64,000 nt of DNA from Rhea pennata (Eukaryota > Chordata > Aves > Rheiformes > Rheidae): the NCBI RefSeq assembly GCF_028389875.1, contig NC_084687.1:7910157-7974156 (forward strand), written 5' to 3'. The position numbers and the translations under genes are program-made. Positions 40,522 through 52,495 of the stretch are shown piece by piece. Numbering within the stretch: position 1 is the stretch's first letter; each line of letters begins with the position of its first letter. The notes beneath the pieces were generated by a model, which was not told the DNA's origin, ran no database searches, and saw only the letters and a program-made list of their open reading frames with translations.

Positions 40522-43500
40522 ATCATGGTAGAGCACTGTCCTGCAATAGACCGGAGAGATTGGAGAAGGATTTCAGGTGAACCTTTACCTGGTGATGACT
40601 GCCTAATTTTTGTTTATCCCTGATCTGGTTGTATGTTGTTCAGAAATGTCTCTGGTGAGCAGTCACTAACTGAGCAGCATGCTTTGTTACTAGTATGAGG
40701 GTCACTAATTAAGTTTTTAAGATTTTACTTACTTTTTATAGATGCTTTTTAAAAGCTCATATTTCCATTTATTTAAAATTATTCTGTTAAGTGAATCAAA
40801 AGGGGAAAGAAAATCAGTGTCTTGAAAGATCCTGATAATTTTTTTTTTTTTTTTCAAAAAATAGCTTAATTTAAACAAAGACTAGCAGGTTATATTTTAG
40901 CAGCTTGCACAAATCCATATTGCCACTAAAAGTATAATGCATATTTATCTCAGAACATTGCTAGGGCAGTTTTAAAATCAAGTTTAATATTTTAACATGT
41001 TTTCTATTTCACTTTCTCTCTAAAAAATTGCTGGTTCTGCAAAAGCCATTACATCTCTTTATTATGTTACTGTCAAGGTTTTTGTTTACTTCTCTGCTTT
41101 GTTTAAGGACTGGTAGAGGCAGCTGCCTTGTGCTAGTAATGGATATTCAGGAGTCCCTGTAAACCCTAAAATCTGTTCTGTTTTCTTGAAAATTCTGTGT
41201 CTCCACACCACAGCTGAATTCTTATCATTGCAGAATTCTTTTAAGTTTTTCAAAATATACTCAAAATCTGACTGTGTAACAGAACTCGACAGCTTTGTCG
41301 GAATGCTGTAGTCTTCAGTTGAGAATGAATAGCTGTGCTGCACTGAAATTTGGTTTCTGCAGCATATTAGATGCTGGCCCTAAAATGGAGCTGGATTCCT
41401 TCACAAAAGCACAGGGCTTTTCTTTGTTCTTTTTTTCCTTACTGTTTTTTTCCTGACATGATTAATTTAGGAGGGAGTTGAACAATTGAAATACAATGAA
41501 ACATCACTGTATTGTTGTGTACAGCTTTTTATACTCCTGTGAGCGTATCCTCCTGGATATGTCAGCAGCTACTTTAAAGCGCTCTTATTAAGACTTGTAT
41601 ACAGTACATGCATGTAGGAATTGCAAAAAAAAAAAAAAAACAAAAAACAAAAAAAAACAGATTTTAAAGTTTATTACTGAATTTAAAACTATTTTAGAAG
41701 TTTTGTATTGGTGGTGTTTTAATATTTTACATAAAATGAAATATGTACATATTGATTAGAAAACTATAACAAGCAAAACTTCCTGCTAACCCCGAATGTT
41801 CTGTCTTTGTAATCAAAATGTGTAGTGATTATACTTGAACTCTGTACTTAGTGTTTGTCTAATTCTTAAACGTTCCTGGGGATGGAATTGATGTATTCTT
41901 TGTATTTAAACCAAAATGAATTGATACATGTTGGAATGTATGTGATAAAATGCAATGGTTAGAGCTCATCACTGTAGCACTGAGAGAGGAGTAGAGCTTC
42001 ATGAGAGAAAAGGATACCTTCTGATTTGTTTTGCACAGGTATGTGTGATGAAAAGTTGTTTGATGTGTCCCCTTATTGTAGTGCCTTAAATGATGATGTA
42101 GTGTGAATAGAGTTTACAGTGAGCTTGCCTTATGAGGGACCAGCAAGCCCCCGTCGAATTGAAGCAATTCACTAAGCTTATCACAGCAAGAAGAGCAGTA
42201 TGTTGCATAGGTGCATTGTTCTCAGTTTTAATGCTATCATAAAAAGCTACATTTTTGTTTGGAGTGAAGCGATGTTTCCTTAAAGCTTTTCATTGAAAAG
42301 GCACGTGTACTGTTAGATGTCTGTCAGTGCATTTCGAATAGGGTAGTGCTGGGAATGCATTGGAATGTTTAGTCTAATATTGCAGAAGTGATTAAATATG
42401 TGCAATCACTTTTTATTAGATTAGTATGGTGTTACTTTCCCCCACGTTAATAGCAGACATTTCTTGTAAAATATTGCTAGCTCGGTGATAGAATATTTAT
42501 ACCAAAGAGAGCCTGCTGTAAAGCACATAATACCATTAAAAAGTTTTTATAATGCTACTGCTAATGTGGAGTTGTTGGAAAGATTTGTCAGCTGTAGCAC
42601 TAGTTAGTGTTCAGAGGAAATACTCAGTTTGGATAATCAGTGCAGTTTTTAAACTAAACTTTGTTTTTTTGGTTCCCCTGTACTAAGAATTATTTCTCCA
42701 CCTCAGTATGTAGAGAAGTATCTTGTCCAAAAGGATAATAAACTGGTTTGAGCAGTAGTATTACTGCAGCAATAAGAGGTTTTGGTAACCTTGAATCCCA
42801 GTTTATATTCCGTCCAAGTGGAAAACAGGCTAGGTGTCTGACTGGTATCTGACAAGAAGTGCAAAATCCTTTTCTGAAATTCCACATTATTGATAGGAGA
42901 AAGTTTGGCCTGAACCTGAAATTGAGGAACTGTTAAAGGTTTGGCATCTCTTTCATTAGAGGGAGCAAGGACTTTGGAACTGGACGGTAGCATTAGCGAC
43001 ATGTTGTTCAGTGTACTTTTATTCAGAGCACTTCTGTAAATGTGAGGATAACCAAGCAATCTTGATATTTCACATCATTGGTGTAAATGATGCTATTTGT
43101 TGCTGAAAGCACTTTCTTACTTTTTTTTCCATATTACATTGCCTGCGTTCAGTACTTTGCCTTGAGATACCTTTTGGGTACAGAGTTGTGCCTTTCCATC
43201 AAAAGGCAAAAAAGCTCCAATTCCTGGGTTTCAGGAAAATAAAGACCTCTAGCAAAATGTGCTAGTAAGTTGGAGAAAAACTCCCCTCTCCCACCCCTGC
43301 AAAGCAGAGTGAGACTAAAATGGCCATCTATCTTTAGAGTCCCTATTACGTAATTAACTCCAACCAAATATGTTCACAAAGCCTGATATTGTGTCTTCTA
43401 CTGTTCAAATTTCCAAAACTTTTGAAACAAGGGGACAGGGTGGAAACTACGTAAATAAGTTGAAACATACCCCATTTGAAACAAGTCTTTGGTTACCCTG

Positions 43501-44670
43501 AAATTCCTCTGTGATACACAGCATAAAATAAACAAAAAAAACCTATCCTAGCGGGGCCAGGTCTTCATATCAGTGCTGGCTCCACTAGTGTGGCTGATTG
43601 AAGTCTGGCCCCTGTGTGTTTTGCCCAATTTAATATATTCTGGTCTGCTCTAAGGAGATACATCCCTTCTTCCCATGCATATCCAAGTTCTTTCAAAACA
43701 GGTTAAAGAATCGAGTGTCCTCACTGTCAGAGCTCTTACACAGATTTTGTTAGGCAACATGCTATCTCTGGATAGAAATTGAAGTCCTCTTTAACTCCTC
43801 TCTCTTCTTCTTTTCTTTCCTTTTTTTTAATTTTTATTTTATTTTAAGTTGCCCACCATAGATGAGGTTTAGGGTTCACTTCTTGAATTTTTATAACCAT
43901 GGTCCCATCTAGACTCATTTGTGTGATTCACAAACTTTTAAATTGGAGTTGTTCCTGCTACCTGACCTGCGTTCACAGCTGTGATGGCCCCTGCAGAGGC
44001 AACTTCCTGACGCTTTCCTGCTTAGCACCTAGTTGATGGGATGCAGTAATTTACCTCTGACTCAGCAATCTCTTTTAGTAGGTGAAACTAAATTGCTTCT
44101 AAATGACAGGATTGGCACAGCCCTGCTTTCTTTTTTATTTAAACTTCTGAATGGTGCCGCATGTCCACATGGTTGTTTGTTGCTAAACTTTATATAATGT
44201 GTGATTTCAGATTCGGCTTGAAATATATCTATCTCACTACATGTAGCAGTACATTATATGTAATGTTAGTATTTCTGCTTGAATCCTTGATATTGCAATG
44301 GAATTCCTACTTTATTAAATGTATTTGATATGCTAGTTACTGTGTAAAATTTAACTTTCTTTTATGGTTGTGCTTTTCCTTTTTACAAGCCGCTAGATAC
44401 AGGTAGTTTCTGACAATTACTGATCTATGTTTGTATTGCTGATGTACTTAGGGGTTATGTAAAAATCATTTTAACAAAAGAAATAGATATTTAAAAATTT
44501 AATACTAACTATATGGGAAAAGGGTCCATTGTGAAAACATAGTTTATCTTTGGATTCAATGTTTGTCTTTGGTTTTACAAAGTAGCTTGTATTTTAAGTA
44601 TTTTCTACATAATATGGTAAAAATGTAGAACAATTGCAATGCATCAATAAAAAGGGTTAATTTTCTGTAC
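40522..44670 (+). other. HIPK1: HIPK1 3' UTR, about 4.1 kb
   Basis: AT-rich sequence follows the TAG. AATAAA occurs at 42737-42742, 43238-43243, 43527-43532 and 44646-44651. I take the last as the main site because the sequence character changes soon after. A Pumilio-type TGTACATA lies at 41744-41751 and an A-rich run at 41625-41659. Several functional poly(A) sites are possible. Confidence 0.65.
44646..44651 (+). terminator. HIPK1: Distal HIPK1 poly(A) signal AATAAA
   Basis: This is the last canonical hexamer before the GC-rich OLFML3 domain. A long 3' UTR is also typical of mammalian HIPK1. Confidence 0.6.
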
Positions 44671-44905
44671 TCTATTCACTTAGTCACTTGATCTGTAAAG
44701 GGGGACTGAAAAAGGGTTATCTGCAATGAAATACGAGCACAAACTGTTAGTCATTTTCTGCTCGCAGCATGTGTAGCAGGATGTCCACTGCGGCTGTGCC
44801 ACACGGATCCTTAGCAAACTCCTTCGAGAGGTGTAGCCGGGAGTGTGCAGCAGCCCCGGGCGGCAGCCCCAGGGATAAGGCCCATCTTGAGATAAGAAAA
44901 CGCTC

Positions 44906-44950
44906 TTTTTCTTTTTTCTTTCTTAAAAAAAAAAAAAAAAAAAAAAAAAA
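44906..44950. repeat. T/C-rich tract followed by a 26-base A run
   Basis: A T/C-rich stretch (44905-44924) is followed by an uninterrupted A run (44925-44950). It lies between the HIPK1 3' end and OLFML3, at the AT-rich to GC-rich transition. Confidence 0.8.
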
Positions 44951-45296
44951 TCACCGTTGTTTATGTTCGTAAACTGGTTACCGCTGAGGGTGTCTGCACT
45001 GGCTGCTCAGCCTCCTGCCCGGGTCTGAATCCCACTTGCGTGGGCTGTGCTGGAAATCATCTCCCTTCTCGTCTTGCTGGACACTTTGTCGGGCTCGGGG
45101 CGGAAGCGCGGACGGGGAGTCGCTGCCTTCCCCAGCGCCCGCTCCCAGCCAGCGGCTCCCCGGGGAGCGCGGCGCGCCCGGACCCGTCCGCCGGAGCGAG
45201 GGACGCTGCCGTCCCTGCGTGCCGGGAAGGGGCCGGGCCCCGGGAAACCCGGATCTGCCCGGGCCTGGGGCCGGTGTGCAGCGGGGCACCTGCAGC

Positions 45297-45388
45297 GCCG
45301 TGCCCCTCGCCGTGCCCCTCGCCGTGCCCCTCGCCGTGCCCCTCGCCGTGCCCCTCGCCGTGCCCCTCGCCGTGCCCCTCGCCGTGCT
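45297..45388. repeat. 12-bp tandem repeat upstream of OLFML3
   Basis: TGCCCCTCGCCG is repeated perfectly seven times (45301-45384) with partial units on both sides. It ends about 180 bp before the OLFML3 start codon. Because 12 is divisible by 3, it reads as a perfect 4-residue repeat in every frame; those frames are artefacts. Confidence 0.95.
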
Positions 45389-45567
45389 CGCGGTGCCGGC
45401 AGGGCTCGCTGCGGCACGCTCCGAAGATGAAGGGGTTAAAGCGCCCGGGGCTGGCGCCTCTCCTCCCCTCTTCCCATCTGGATTCAATAAGGCTGCGAGA
45501 GGCCGGAGCATTCCTGAGCGCTGAGACGAGCCGAGCGCTGCGCCCGGCCGGCTCCCTCCCGACGGCC

Positions 45568-47491
45568 ATGGGGCCCTGGCGCTGCCTGCTGCTCCTGGCG
45601 CTCCTGCCCGCGGCCCTCCGCGCCCAGCAGCAGCAGTTCATGGAGTACATGGAGCGGCGCCTCGCGCTCCTGGAGGTGGGTGCCGGCTGCCAGCGCCGGC
45701 AGGGCCGCGAGCGGGGAGCCAAGTGTCCCACCATGGGGAGCGGCGCGGAGCTCAGCGGGGCTCCGTGCAGCCCAGGGGGACCGGCACGGGCAGGGGAGCA
45801 CCGCGGGTGAGGGTGCAGCATCGGGATGTGGGAGCACTGCGGGTGCAGGAACGCTGCGGGCATGGGAATGTTGCAAACTCGGGTTCATGGCGAGTGCGGG
45901 AGCAGCATGGGAATGTCGCGGGCGCGGGAACATCTCGAGCACGGGGATGGCGGGGACGCAGGAGCGCTGCGGGTGCTGGCGCACAGCAGGACGCGGCCTG
46001 GGGGGGATGCGAGCACCGGCGCTAGGAGCAGCGTGTGGCCTCGGGCGTCCCGCGACCACGCGTACGTGGCGGCCGGGGCTGCGCTGCACGGGGACCCTCA
46101 GTGTCCCCATGGCCGCCCCAGGAGCGGATCTCGCAGTGGCACGACCAGAGCAGCCGCTACTCCACGGAGCTGCGGGATTTCAAGAACCAGGTGCTGGGGA
46201 TGCTGGAGACGGCGGAGAAGGAGCGGGAGGCACTGCGGGCGGAGGTGGAGAGCGCAGCGGTGCGCGTGGACCGCCTGGAGCGTGAGGTGGACTACCTGGA
46301 GACGCAGAACCCCGCGCCGCCCTGCGTGGAGGTGGACGAGACCCTGATGGAGAAGCAGGTGGCCATGGCCAAGCAGCGGAAGAACGAGAAGTACACCAAG
46401 CTGACAGGTGAGGGGCCGGGGCTGGGGGCTCCCTGGCCACATGCTCAGCATTAGCTCCCAGGCAGGGGTGGTTTGGGGTGTCTCTGGTCCAAATCCCACT
46501 TTCTCGTGACTGCGGGTGCCGGGAAGCCACGTTTGAGCCCCAGGTGTCCTCCCTTGCCCCTTGCCCACACGCACAGCATGGCTTCTCCAGACCACCAGGG
46601 ATGGCACCGCCATCTCCGTCACGAGTTTGCAAGGCCCGAGGGCCAGGGGGAGTGCTGGGCGCTGCAGGGCAGTGGCCCCACGCTCAGGGCTGCCTGGCTC
46701 ACGCAGACTGCAGTGACACCATCGCCAGCGTCCGGGCCATGAAGATCCTGAAGCGCTTCGGCAGCACCTCGGGGCTCTGGAGCAAGGACGCTGCGGGGAG
46801 CTCGGAGAAGATCTACGTCTTCGACGGCACTGCCAATGACACCGTGTACATCTTCCCCCGCATGCGGGAGTTCACCCTCTTCTCAGCCACCCGCAAGGCC
46901 GCCCGCATCAAGCTGCCCTACCCCTGGGTGGGCACTGGGCACCTGGTCTATGATGGGCACCTCTACTACATCCGCCAGCAGGGCCCCTTCCAGGTGATCA
47001 AGTTCAACCTGGCCAACAAGACGGTGGTGGACAGCTCAGTGTTCCCGGCTGAGGAGCAGATCCCCGTCTTCGGACTCTCCTCTTTCACCTACATCGAGGT
47101 GGCTGCGGATGAGGAGGGGCTCTGGGCCATCTACGCCACCAAGGAGAACGAGAAGAACATTTGCCTGGCCAAGCTGGACCCTGCCTCACTGGACATCGAG
47201 CAGATGTGGGACACGCCATGCCCGCGGGAGAACGCCGAGGGCGCCTTCGTGGTGTGTGGGGCGCTGCACGTGGTCTACAACACCCGGCTGCCCAGCCGCT
47301 CCCGCGTTCAGTGCGTTTTCGACGTCAGCGGCACCCTGGCCGCCGAGGATGCCTCCCTGGTCTACTTCCCCAAGCGCTACGGCTCCCATGCCAGCATGAA
47401 GTACAACCCGCGCGAGAGGCAGATCTACGCCTGGGACGACGGCTACCAGATCATCTACCGCATGGAGATGAAGAAGAAGCTGGAGGTGTGA
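45568..47491 (+). CDS. OLFML3: Olfactomedin-like 3, secreted, 3 exons
   Basis: OLFML3 is a secreted olfactomedin-domain glycoprotein; chick ONT1 of this family scaffolds BMP1 and chordin in dorsoventral patterning. Exons: 45568-45675, 46122-46407, 46707-47491; phases agree, total 1179 nt, 392 aa (human 406). A signal peptide covers residues 1 to about 19 (MGPWRCLLLLALLPAALRA). A coiled coil follows at about 25-110 (EYMERRLALLE, AEKEREALRAEVES, RLEREVDYLETQNP). Exon 3 encodes the olfactomedin domain from about residue 132: MKILKRFGS, YPWVGTGHLVYDG, DEEGLWAIYAT, DTPCPRENAEGAF, YNPRERQIYAWDDGYQI. N-glycosylation sequons NDT and NKT are present. Third codon positions are almost all G or C, unlike neighbouring HIPK1. 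Confidence 0.98.
45676..46121. repeat. OLFML3 intron 1 with degenerate GC-rich tandem units
   Basis: About 45800-46000 contains imperfect repeats built on GCGGGTGCAGGAACGCTGCG-like and GGGAATGTCGCGGGC-like words. They are too diverged for a firm unit length. Confidence 0.5.
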
Positions 47492-47577
47492 GCAGGCCGC
47501 AGCACGACGTCCCCGGCGCCCGGAGACGCGGACTGTTTCCGGAGCGCCAGGCCGGGGCGCGAGCGGGAACCAGTCGC

Positions 47578-47583
47578 AATAAA
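47578..47583 (+). terminator. OLFML3: OLFML3 poly(A) signal AATAAA
   Basis: A canonical hexamer 87 bp after the TGA implies a very short 3' UTR. Confidence 0.8.
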
Positions 47584-47939
47584 GGATTTCTCCCTTCCGC
47601 AGCCGGTGCCAGTGTCCCTCCACGCTCCAGCTGCAGCAGCCCAGCTGCTGGGACGGGGACGGGGCTGCCGCAGGACGGGGGCAGTGGGGGCTGCGCAGGA
47701 TTGGGGTCGAGTCTCAGCAGATGGGGCCAGCAGCCAGGGCTGGGGCTGGACCGGGGATCGGGGCTGAGTCTGGGTTGGATCAGGGACTGGGGCCGGGACT
47801 CTGCTGGGTTGGGATCAGCTGCGCTCGCCTGGGGCAGCCCAAAGGCATGAGAATGAGGAGGAAAATGGGAAAATAACTGTGGTGCCGGATGGGCATCCGA
47901 AACACAGCTCTCAGCCAGTACCTGCATCCACCTGCATCA

Positions 47940-48336
47940 CGGCGGTGCAAGCGGGGCCGACCCTTTCCTGCATCCACAGAGCGTCAGGGCTGTGGCCCGA
48001 CCGGCCCTTTCCCACATCCATGGGGCATCGGTGCCGTAGGGCCGCGGCCTGACTAGCCCTTTCCCGCATCCGTGGGGCATCAGTGCCATAGGGCTGTGGC
48101 TTGACTAGCCCTTTCCCGCATCCGTGGGGCATCAGTGCCATAGGGCTGTGGCTTGACCAGCCCTTTCCCTCATCCGTGGGGCATCAGTGCCATAGGGCCG
48201 CGGCCTGACCAGCCCTTTCCTGCGTCCACAGGGCATTGGTGCCATAGGGCCGCAGCCCGACCGGCCCTTTCCCGCGTCCGTGGGGCATTGGTGCTGCGGG
48301 GCTGTGGCCCGACCAGTCCTTTCCCGCGGTGCTCCT
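47940..48336. repeat. 52-bp minisatellite
   Basis: The word CCCTTTCC recurs at 47961, 48005, 48057, 48109, 48161, 48213 and 48265, with a one-base variant at 48317. Spacing is 52 bp after a first 44-bp step. Units carry GCATCNGTGGGGCATCAGTG and GGCTGTGGCTTGACCAG-like blocks. About 7.5 copies, starting about 360 bp past the OLFML3 poly(A) signal. Confidence 0.95.
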
Positions 48337-49539
48337 GTGCTCCCGTGCTGCGAGGAGCTGTGCCGCAGCAGCCCCTTCTGCCCTGCGCCGCTTGGGAACA
48401 CTTCCCTCCGCCCCCAAGGAGCGGAACTGCCGCAGCAGGCTGTTCCCCCCCCTCCTTTGCGTGCCCTGCCGGGACCCCGCTCTCTGCCGAGCCCTTCCCA
48501 GCCCCTCGCAGAGTGGCTGCCAAGGCGAGAGGATCCTGCACACGGTGCTGGGACCAGGAGCTGTGTCCAGCACAGACAGCTCAAGCCAGCGTGCTACAAA
48601 GACACTGTTGTACTGAGACAAGCAGGGAGGGGGCAATTTCTCTGTTTCATGCTTTCTCAATGGCTGGTTGGCGAGTGTAATCACAGCTTTTAGCTCTGAG
48701 TAGGTATTTCTGCCCACGAAACATCTGGCTGAGCTCTAGATCATCGCAGGTGGGCTCAGTGGCAGCAGGGGCTCAGCCCCCAGCGTCATGGCAGGACGCG
48801 CTCATGAGCTCGGAAGTGCCAGGAGACGCGTGCAGCAGTAGTCCTTTGCCCTTTTTACAGTGAAAATGCAGAATAATTGCAAGGTCCAGGTTCTCGCGGG
48901 GAGCCTCCCAGGCGTGTGGCTGCAGCAGGAGGGGAGCTCGTGCTCCAGGCACCCGGCGCTCTTGCGCAGGGGCTCTGCAGAACTGCCGGCTTCCTCCACC
49001 CTGACCCCCCAGCCCGGCCCGGCCCCGCAGGGCCTGCTCCGTCCTTTCCTTCTGACGGGAAGACTAAAAATAAAACCTTTGGGCTTTGAGCTCTGCGCCC
49101 TGCTAGGGCACTGTGCTTTGAGAGACAAGGTTGCACTGTTTTCCGGACAGCTCCAATTACTAACAGGATTTGCAGTTACTGCTGTGCTTTGACCAAGGAG
49201 GATTTCTGTGTGTGCTCTGCTCCCGGTTTGCAGTGGCATTTCCGCCTCTCCCGCCCGCGCAGACGTCGCTGCACATGGCAAACCCACAGCAGCTCCTGCC
49301 TCCCAGGGATTTCATGCATCCTCCAGGCTATGCGATTTTGCAGAGATTTTCTTTGGGATGTTATTACTGCTAATAATAATAGTATTAAAGATGTTTCCCA
49401 AAGTCACAAAAATACAAGCTCAGCTGTTCAGGCTAAGCAGTTCTTTAATTTCTTTCCTCTCCAAAAATCAGCTTCCTAGAGCCTGTCTGGAGCAGATCTG
49501 GACGCGATGCCCCAGCAGCAGCAAGGGGAGGATGAGGGG

Positions 49540-49692
49540 CAGCAGGGACCCCCCCCCAGAGCCAGGACCCCCCCCCCCCCGGTAACAGGGATCCTCCGGC
49601 CGAAGATGGGACCCCCTGGAGCCAGGACCCCCCTGGGAAAAGGGATCCCCTGGCGGGAGCTGGGACCCCCGGCTGGAGCAGGAGCTGGAGCT
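49540..49692. repeat. Degenerate C-run repeat, G-quadruplex prone on minus strand
   Basis: Units resembling GGAGCCAGGACCCCCC are repeated with variation. C runs of 9 (49550-49558) and 12 (49569-49580) bases give G runs on the minus strand that could form quadruplexes. Confidence 0.75.
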
Positions 49693-50595
49693 GGGAGCAT
49701 TGATCGTGCGTGGCGCCGTCCTGCTGCAGCTGTCTGACAACCTGGGGACTATAACCATGGAAACTGTGATTATTACAGAAAATTGCTGCAGTTCCTGCAA
49801 AGGTAGGGTCAAAACAAACAGAAATTACCAATTTTGTCTGCTGCTAGTAAAGCATGTGAGAGTAGCATTGACTCACTACTTGCCCAATTAAGCGGATTCC
49901 CCCAGATGAGCTTCCAGTCGCCACACCGGAGCCCCGTGGAGGTTAGTGCTTCCCAGTGGGGCCGCATCTGTGGGGCTGCTGCCCCCAGCCTGCAGCTCCT
50001 CCGCAGACTCGCCGGTCCTTGGGCTCTTGTTTTCGGGAACGCAGCGTTTGGACGCGGAGACGCTCTGTGGCCGAGCCGCCTGGTGCCAGTGCTGCTGCTG
50101 TCGGCGCTCCCTCCCGCCCCATCCAAGCCTGCCTGAGAAATCGAACCTTCACCTTCTTACAGAGCACTGCAGGGAGAAATGTAATTTCAGCAGGAGTCAC
50201 CAGCTCCAACAAATCCCACAAAGTCCTACGTGGCTGGGCTGCCAGATCGCCACCTTCGGGACGGGGAACCTGCAGAGCAGGGAGCAGCACCCCGCGCCAC
50301 TCGCGAACACCAGGCCCAAGAGCAGCGCCGATAAACAGACTTACTCATAAAAAGTCATTACTGCTCTTGTCCTCTGTCCCTCATGGCAGCAAAAACCCCT
50401 CTTCTCAGGCATTTCACAACAGAAAGCAACGCGCAGTGCCAGCGGGAGGTTAGCGGCAAGTCTCTCACTTTGGCGGTAATTAACAACCAGACAGTGTTTG
50501 CACATGTGGATTCAACGATGGGGCCAGTCACGTTTTTGTGTTTTATGCCTGATGTTGCAGGTTACTGCTGTCTCCGCTTGACTTTGGTGCCAGCC

Positions 50596-50609
50596 GTTTC
50601 CATGGCAAT
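50596..50609. promoter_or_regulatory. RFX X-box-like motif
   Basis: GTTTCCATGGCAAT matches 12 of 14 positions of the palindromic X-box GTTGCCATGGCAAC. A weaker relative, ATAACCATGGAAAC, lies at 49751-49764. Motif only; no evidence of function. Confidence 0.3.
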
Positions 50610-51559
50610 GGGACATGTGCTCCGATCTGCACTGACCCCTTCGGAGGTACTTACTCACCTTTAATGAACTGCTTTTTTAATAGATGCCTATACTAGTCTC
50701 TTAAAATATGCATGCTGTAAATTCCATGGTTTTAATTACAAGTGACACAAGAGCATAAGATTTATAATTATATTTCCACGACTAATGCACTGTTTTAAAA
50801 TATAGCTGTAAAACTGTAAAATGTAATTACAAAACATCATTGAGAAAAGTGCAGAGGAAAAAAAATCATTTCTGGAGCACTCGGTCCCATTGTTGGCGAC
50901 AGTGGAGACGGTGCAGGGCTGCCGGGGACGCGATGGTGTGGGCAAAGTGCCAGCTCCCCCGGGAGCTGCCCGTGTTCCCCTCTGTTTGCAAAACGAAGAG
51001 TGGGCAATGTTTTGCTGGGAAGAGACTTGGAAAAAAACCCAAAGTGCAAGGGGAAAACGTGTATCTTTTCTGCTGGTCCATGCTGCCGGGGCCGGGCCAT
51101 GTGCTTCCTGCTGGGGGATGTTCCAGCCCCGCGGAGCTGTGCCGGAGCTCCCCGCCGGCACCATGCAGACTGGCACAGGAACCAGGACACCCGTGCGCTG
51201 AGATGCCTTTTGCGGATGATCTCCAATGACTTTTTCTTTTTCACATGGATGAGAAGGTTTCTGGGGACCACGCCCTATTAAGGGGAGTGACGAGGCCTGG
51301 GGCGGGAGGATGAGACCTGGGTGGCGGGGATGGTTAGAGCAGAGGGGGAGCAGCGGGAGGGCAGGCGATGAAACGTCATTGGGAATTCAAAGCTGCTTCC
51401 GCCCTCGTGGCGGCTGGATCCCGCTGCTCGCAGCCACAGCTTTGGCGAGAAGAGGAAGCACGCAGCCAGGGTGATGACTGAGAGGGATTTACGGGGCTAC
51501 TGCGGCTGTCGCACATGGTGCACAGGGAGAATTGAGAGCCAAGGTGTGAAGGGAAATCA

Positions 51560-51745
51560 CGCTGCTGGGGGCATGGACACTGAAGCACCATCACTGGGAG
51601 CATGACCACTGGAGCACAGACCTTGGAAGCACAGACATCGGGACATGGACACTGAGGCACGGACACCAGGAGCACGGATGCTGGGAGCACAGACATCAGG
51701 ACATGGACACCGGGGCACGGATGCTGGGGCATGGACACCATGGGC
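51560..51745. repeat. Degenerate minisatellite of GCAC(A/G)GA-type units
   Basis: The words GGGAGCAC, GGACATGGACAC and GCACGGATGCTGG recur irregularly at about 12-25 bp spacing. It is a decayed tandem array with no clear single unit length. Confidence 0.7.
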
Positions 51746-52495
51746 CAGTGCGCACGGAGCGCACCTGGAGGACAGCCGCCTCCCAGTGCGTGGTGGAGCC
51801 TCCTCACTGCACCTGCTCCATCACCACGGAAGGGACCTTTCGTCCTGGGGAACCACGCAGCGGAGGATGCAGGCGCTGCAGAGGCCAGGCATGGGGCATC
51901 CTTCCTCCCCGCAACAGCCCGAGGAACCTGCTTCGCTGAGGAGCTGCTCGGAGCTCTGGAAAAACCGTGGAAGCTTTTCTTTCTTTCATAGCCACTGTGT
52001 TTTTACATTGCCCCTTTACCGCCAGGGTGATTGAAGAAGGATCTAGTGCTCATGCAAGAATGCGGGCAGCACCGATGCCGCGATGTCCAAGCTGCACCAG
52101 TGGCAACCCAGCTCTGCATGCGGAGAAGTCCGGCCAAGCCTACGGGAAGGCCAGCAGCCGCAGTGAGGGCTGATGATGCCTCAAAGCCTGACGGAGACCA
52201 CAAACATGGAAAAGCAGTCTTTCCCCTGAGGAATCAAATGCTTTTTAGCACATGACGAAAGGAATCGGGGGGGCTACGCAGGGCGCAAAGGTCTGACGGC
52301 TCACAGGCACCTCTATGCGTGGGTCTGTGACCCATGCCTGCGCGCCCTTCCAGCTGTCCTGCCCACAAAAAGCAATTTTACAAACTATCTTACAGCCCAA
52401 GCTTCTCGCTCATGTCTCAGTCTGCCCTCTACATCGGGAAGTGGGCCCACGCAGCGGAAGCCGGGAGGGCAGTGCGGGGAACCAAGGCCACCTGG

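Noticed and set aside
45007-45540. Repetitive Arg-Ala-Pro or Ala-Val-Pro-Leu reading frames
   Set aside because: Shadow of the 12-bp tandem repeat upstream of OLFML3.
45484-46110. 200-codon minus-strand frames over OLFML3
   Set aside because: Antisense shadows of GC-rich OLFML3 exon 1 and intron 1.
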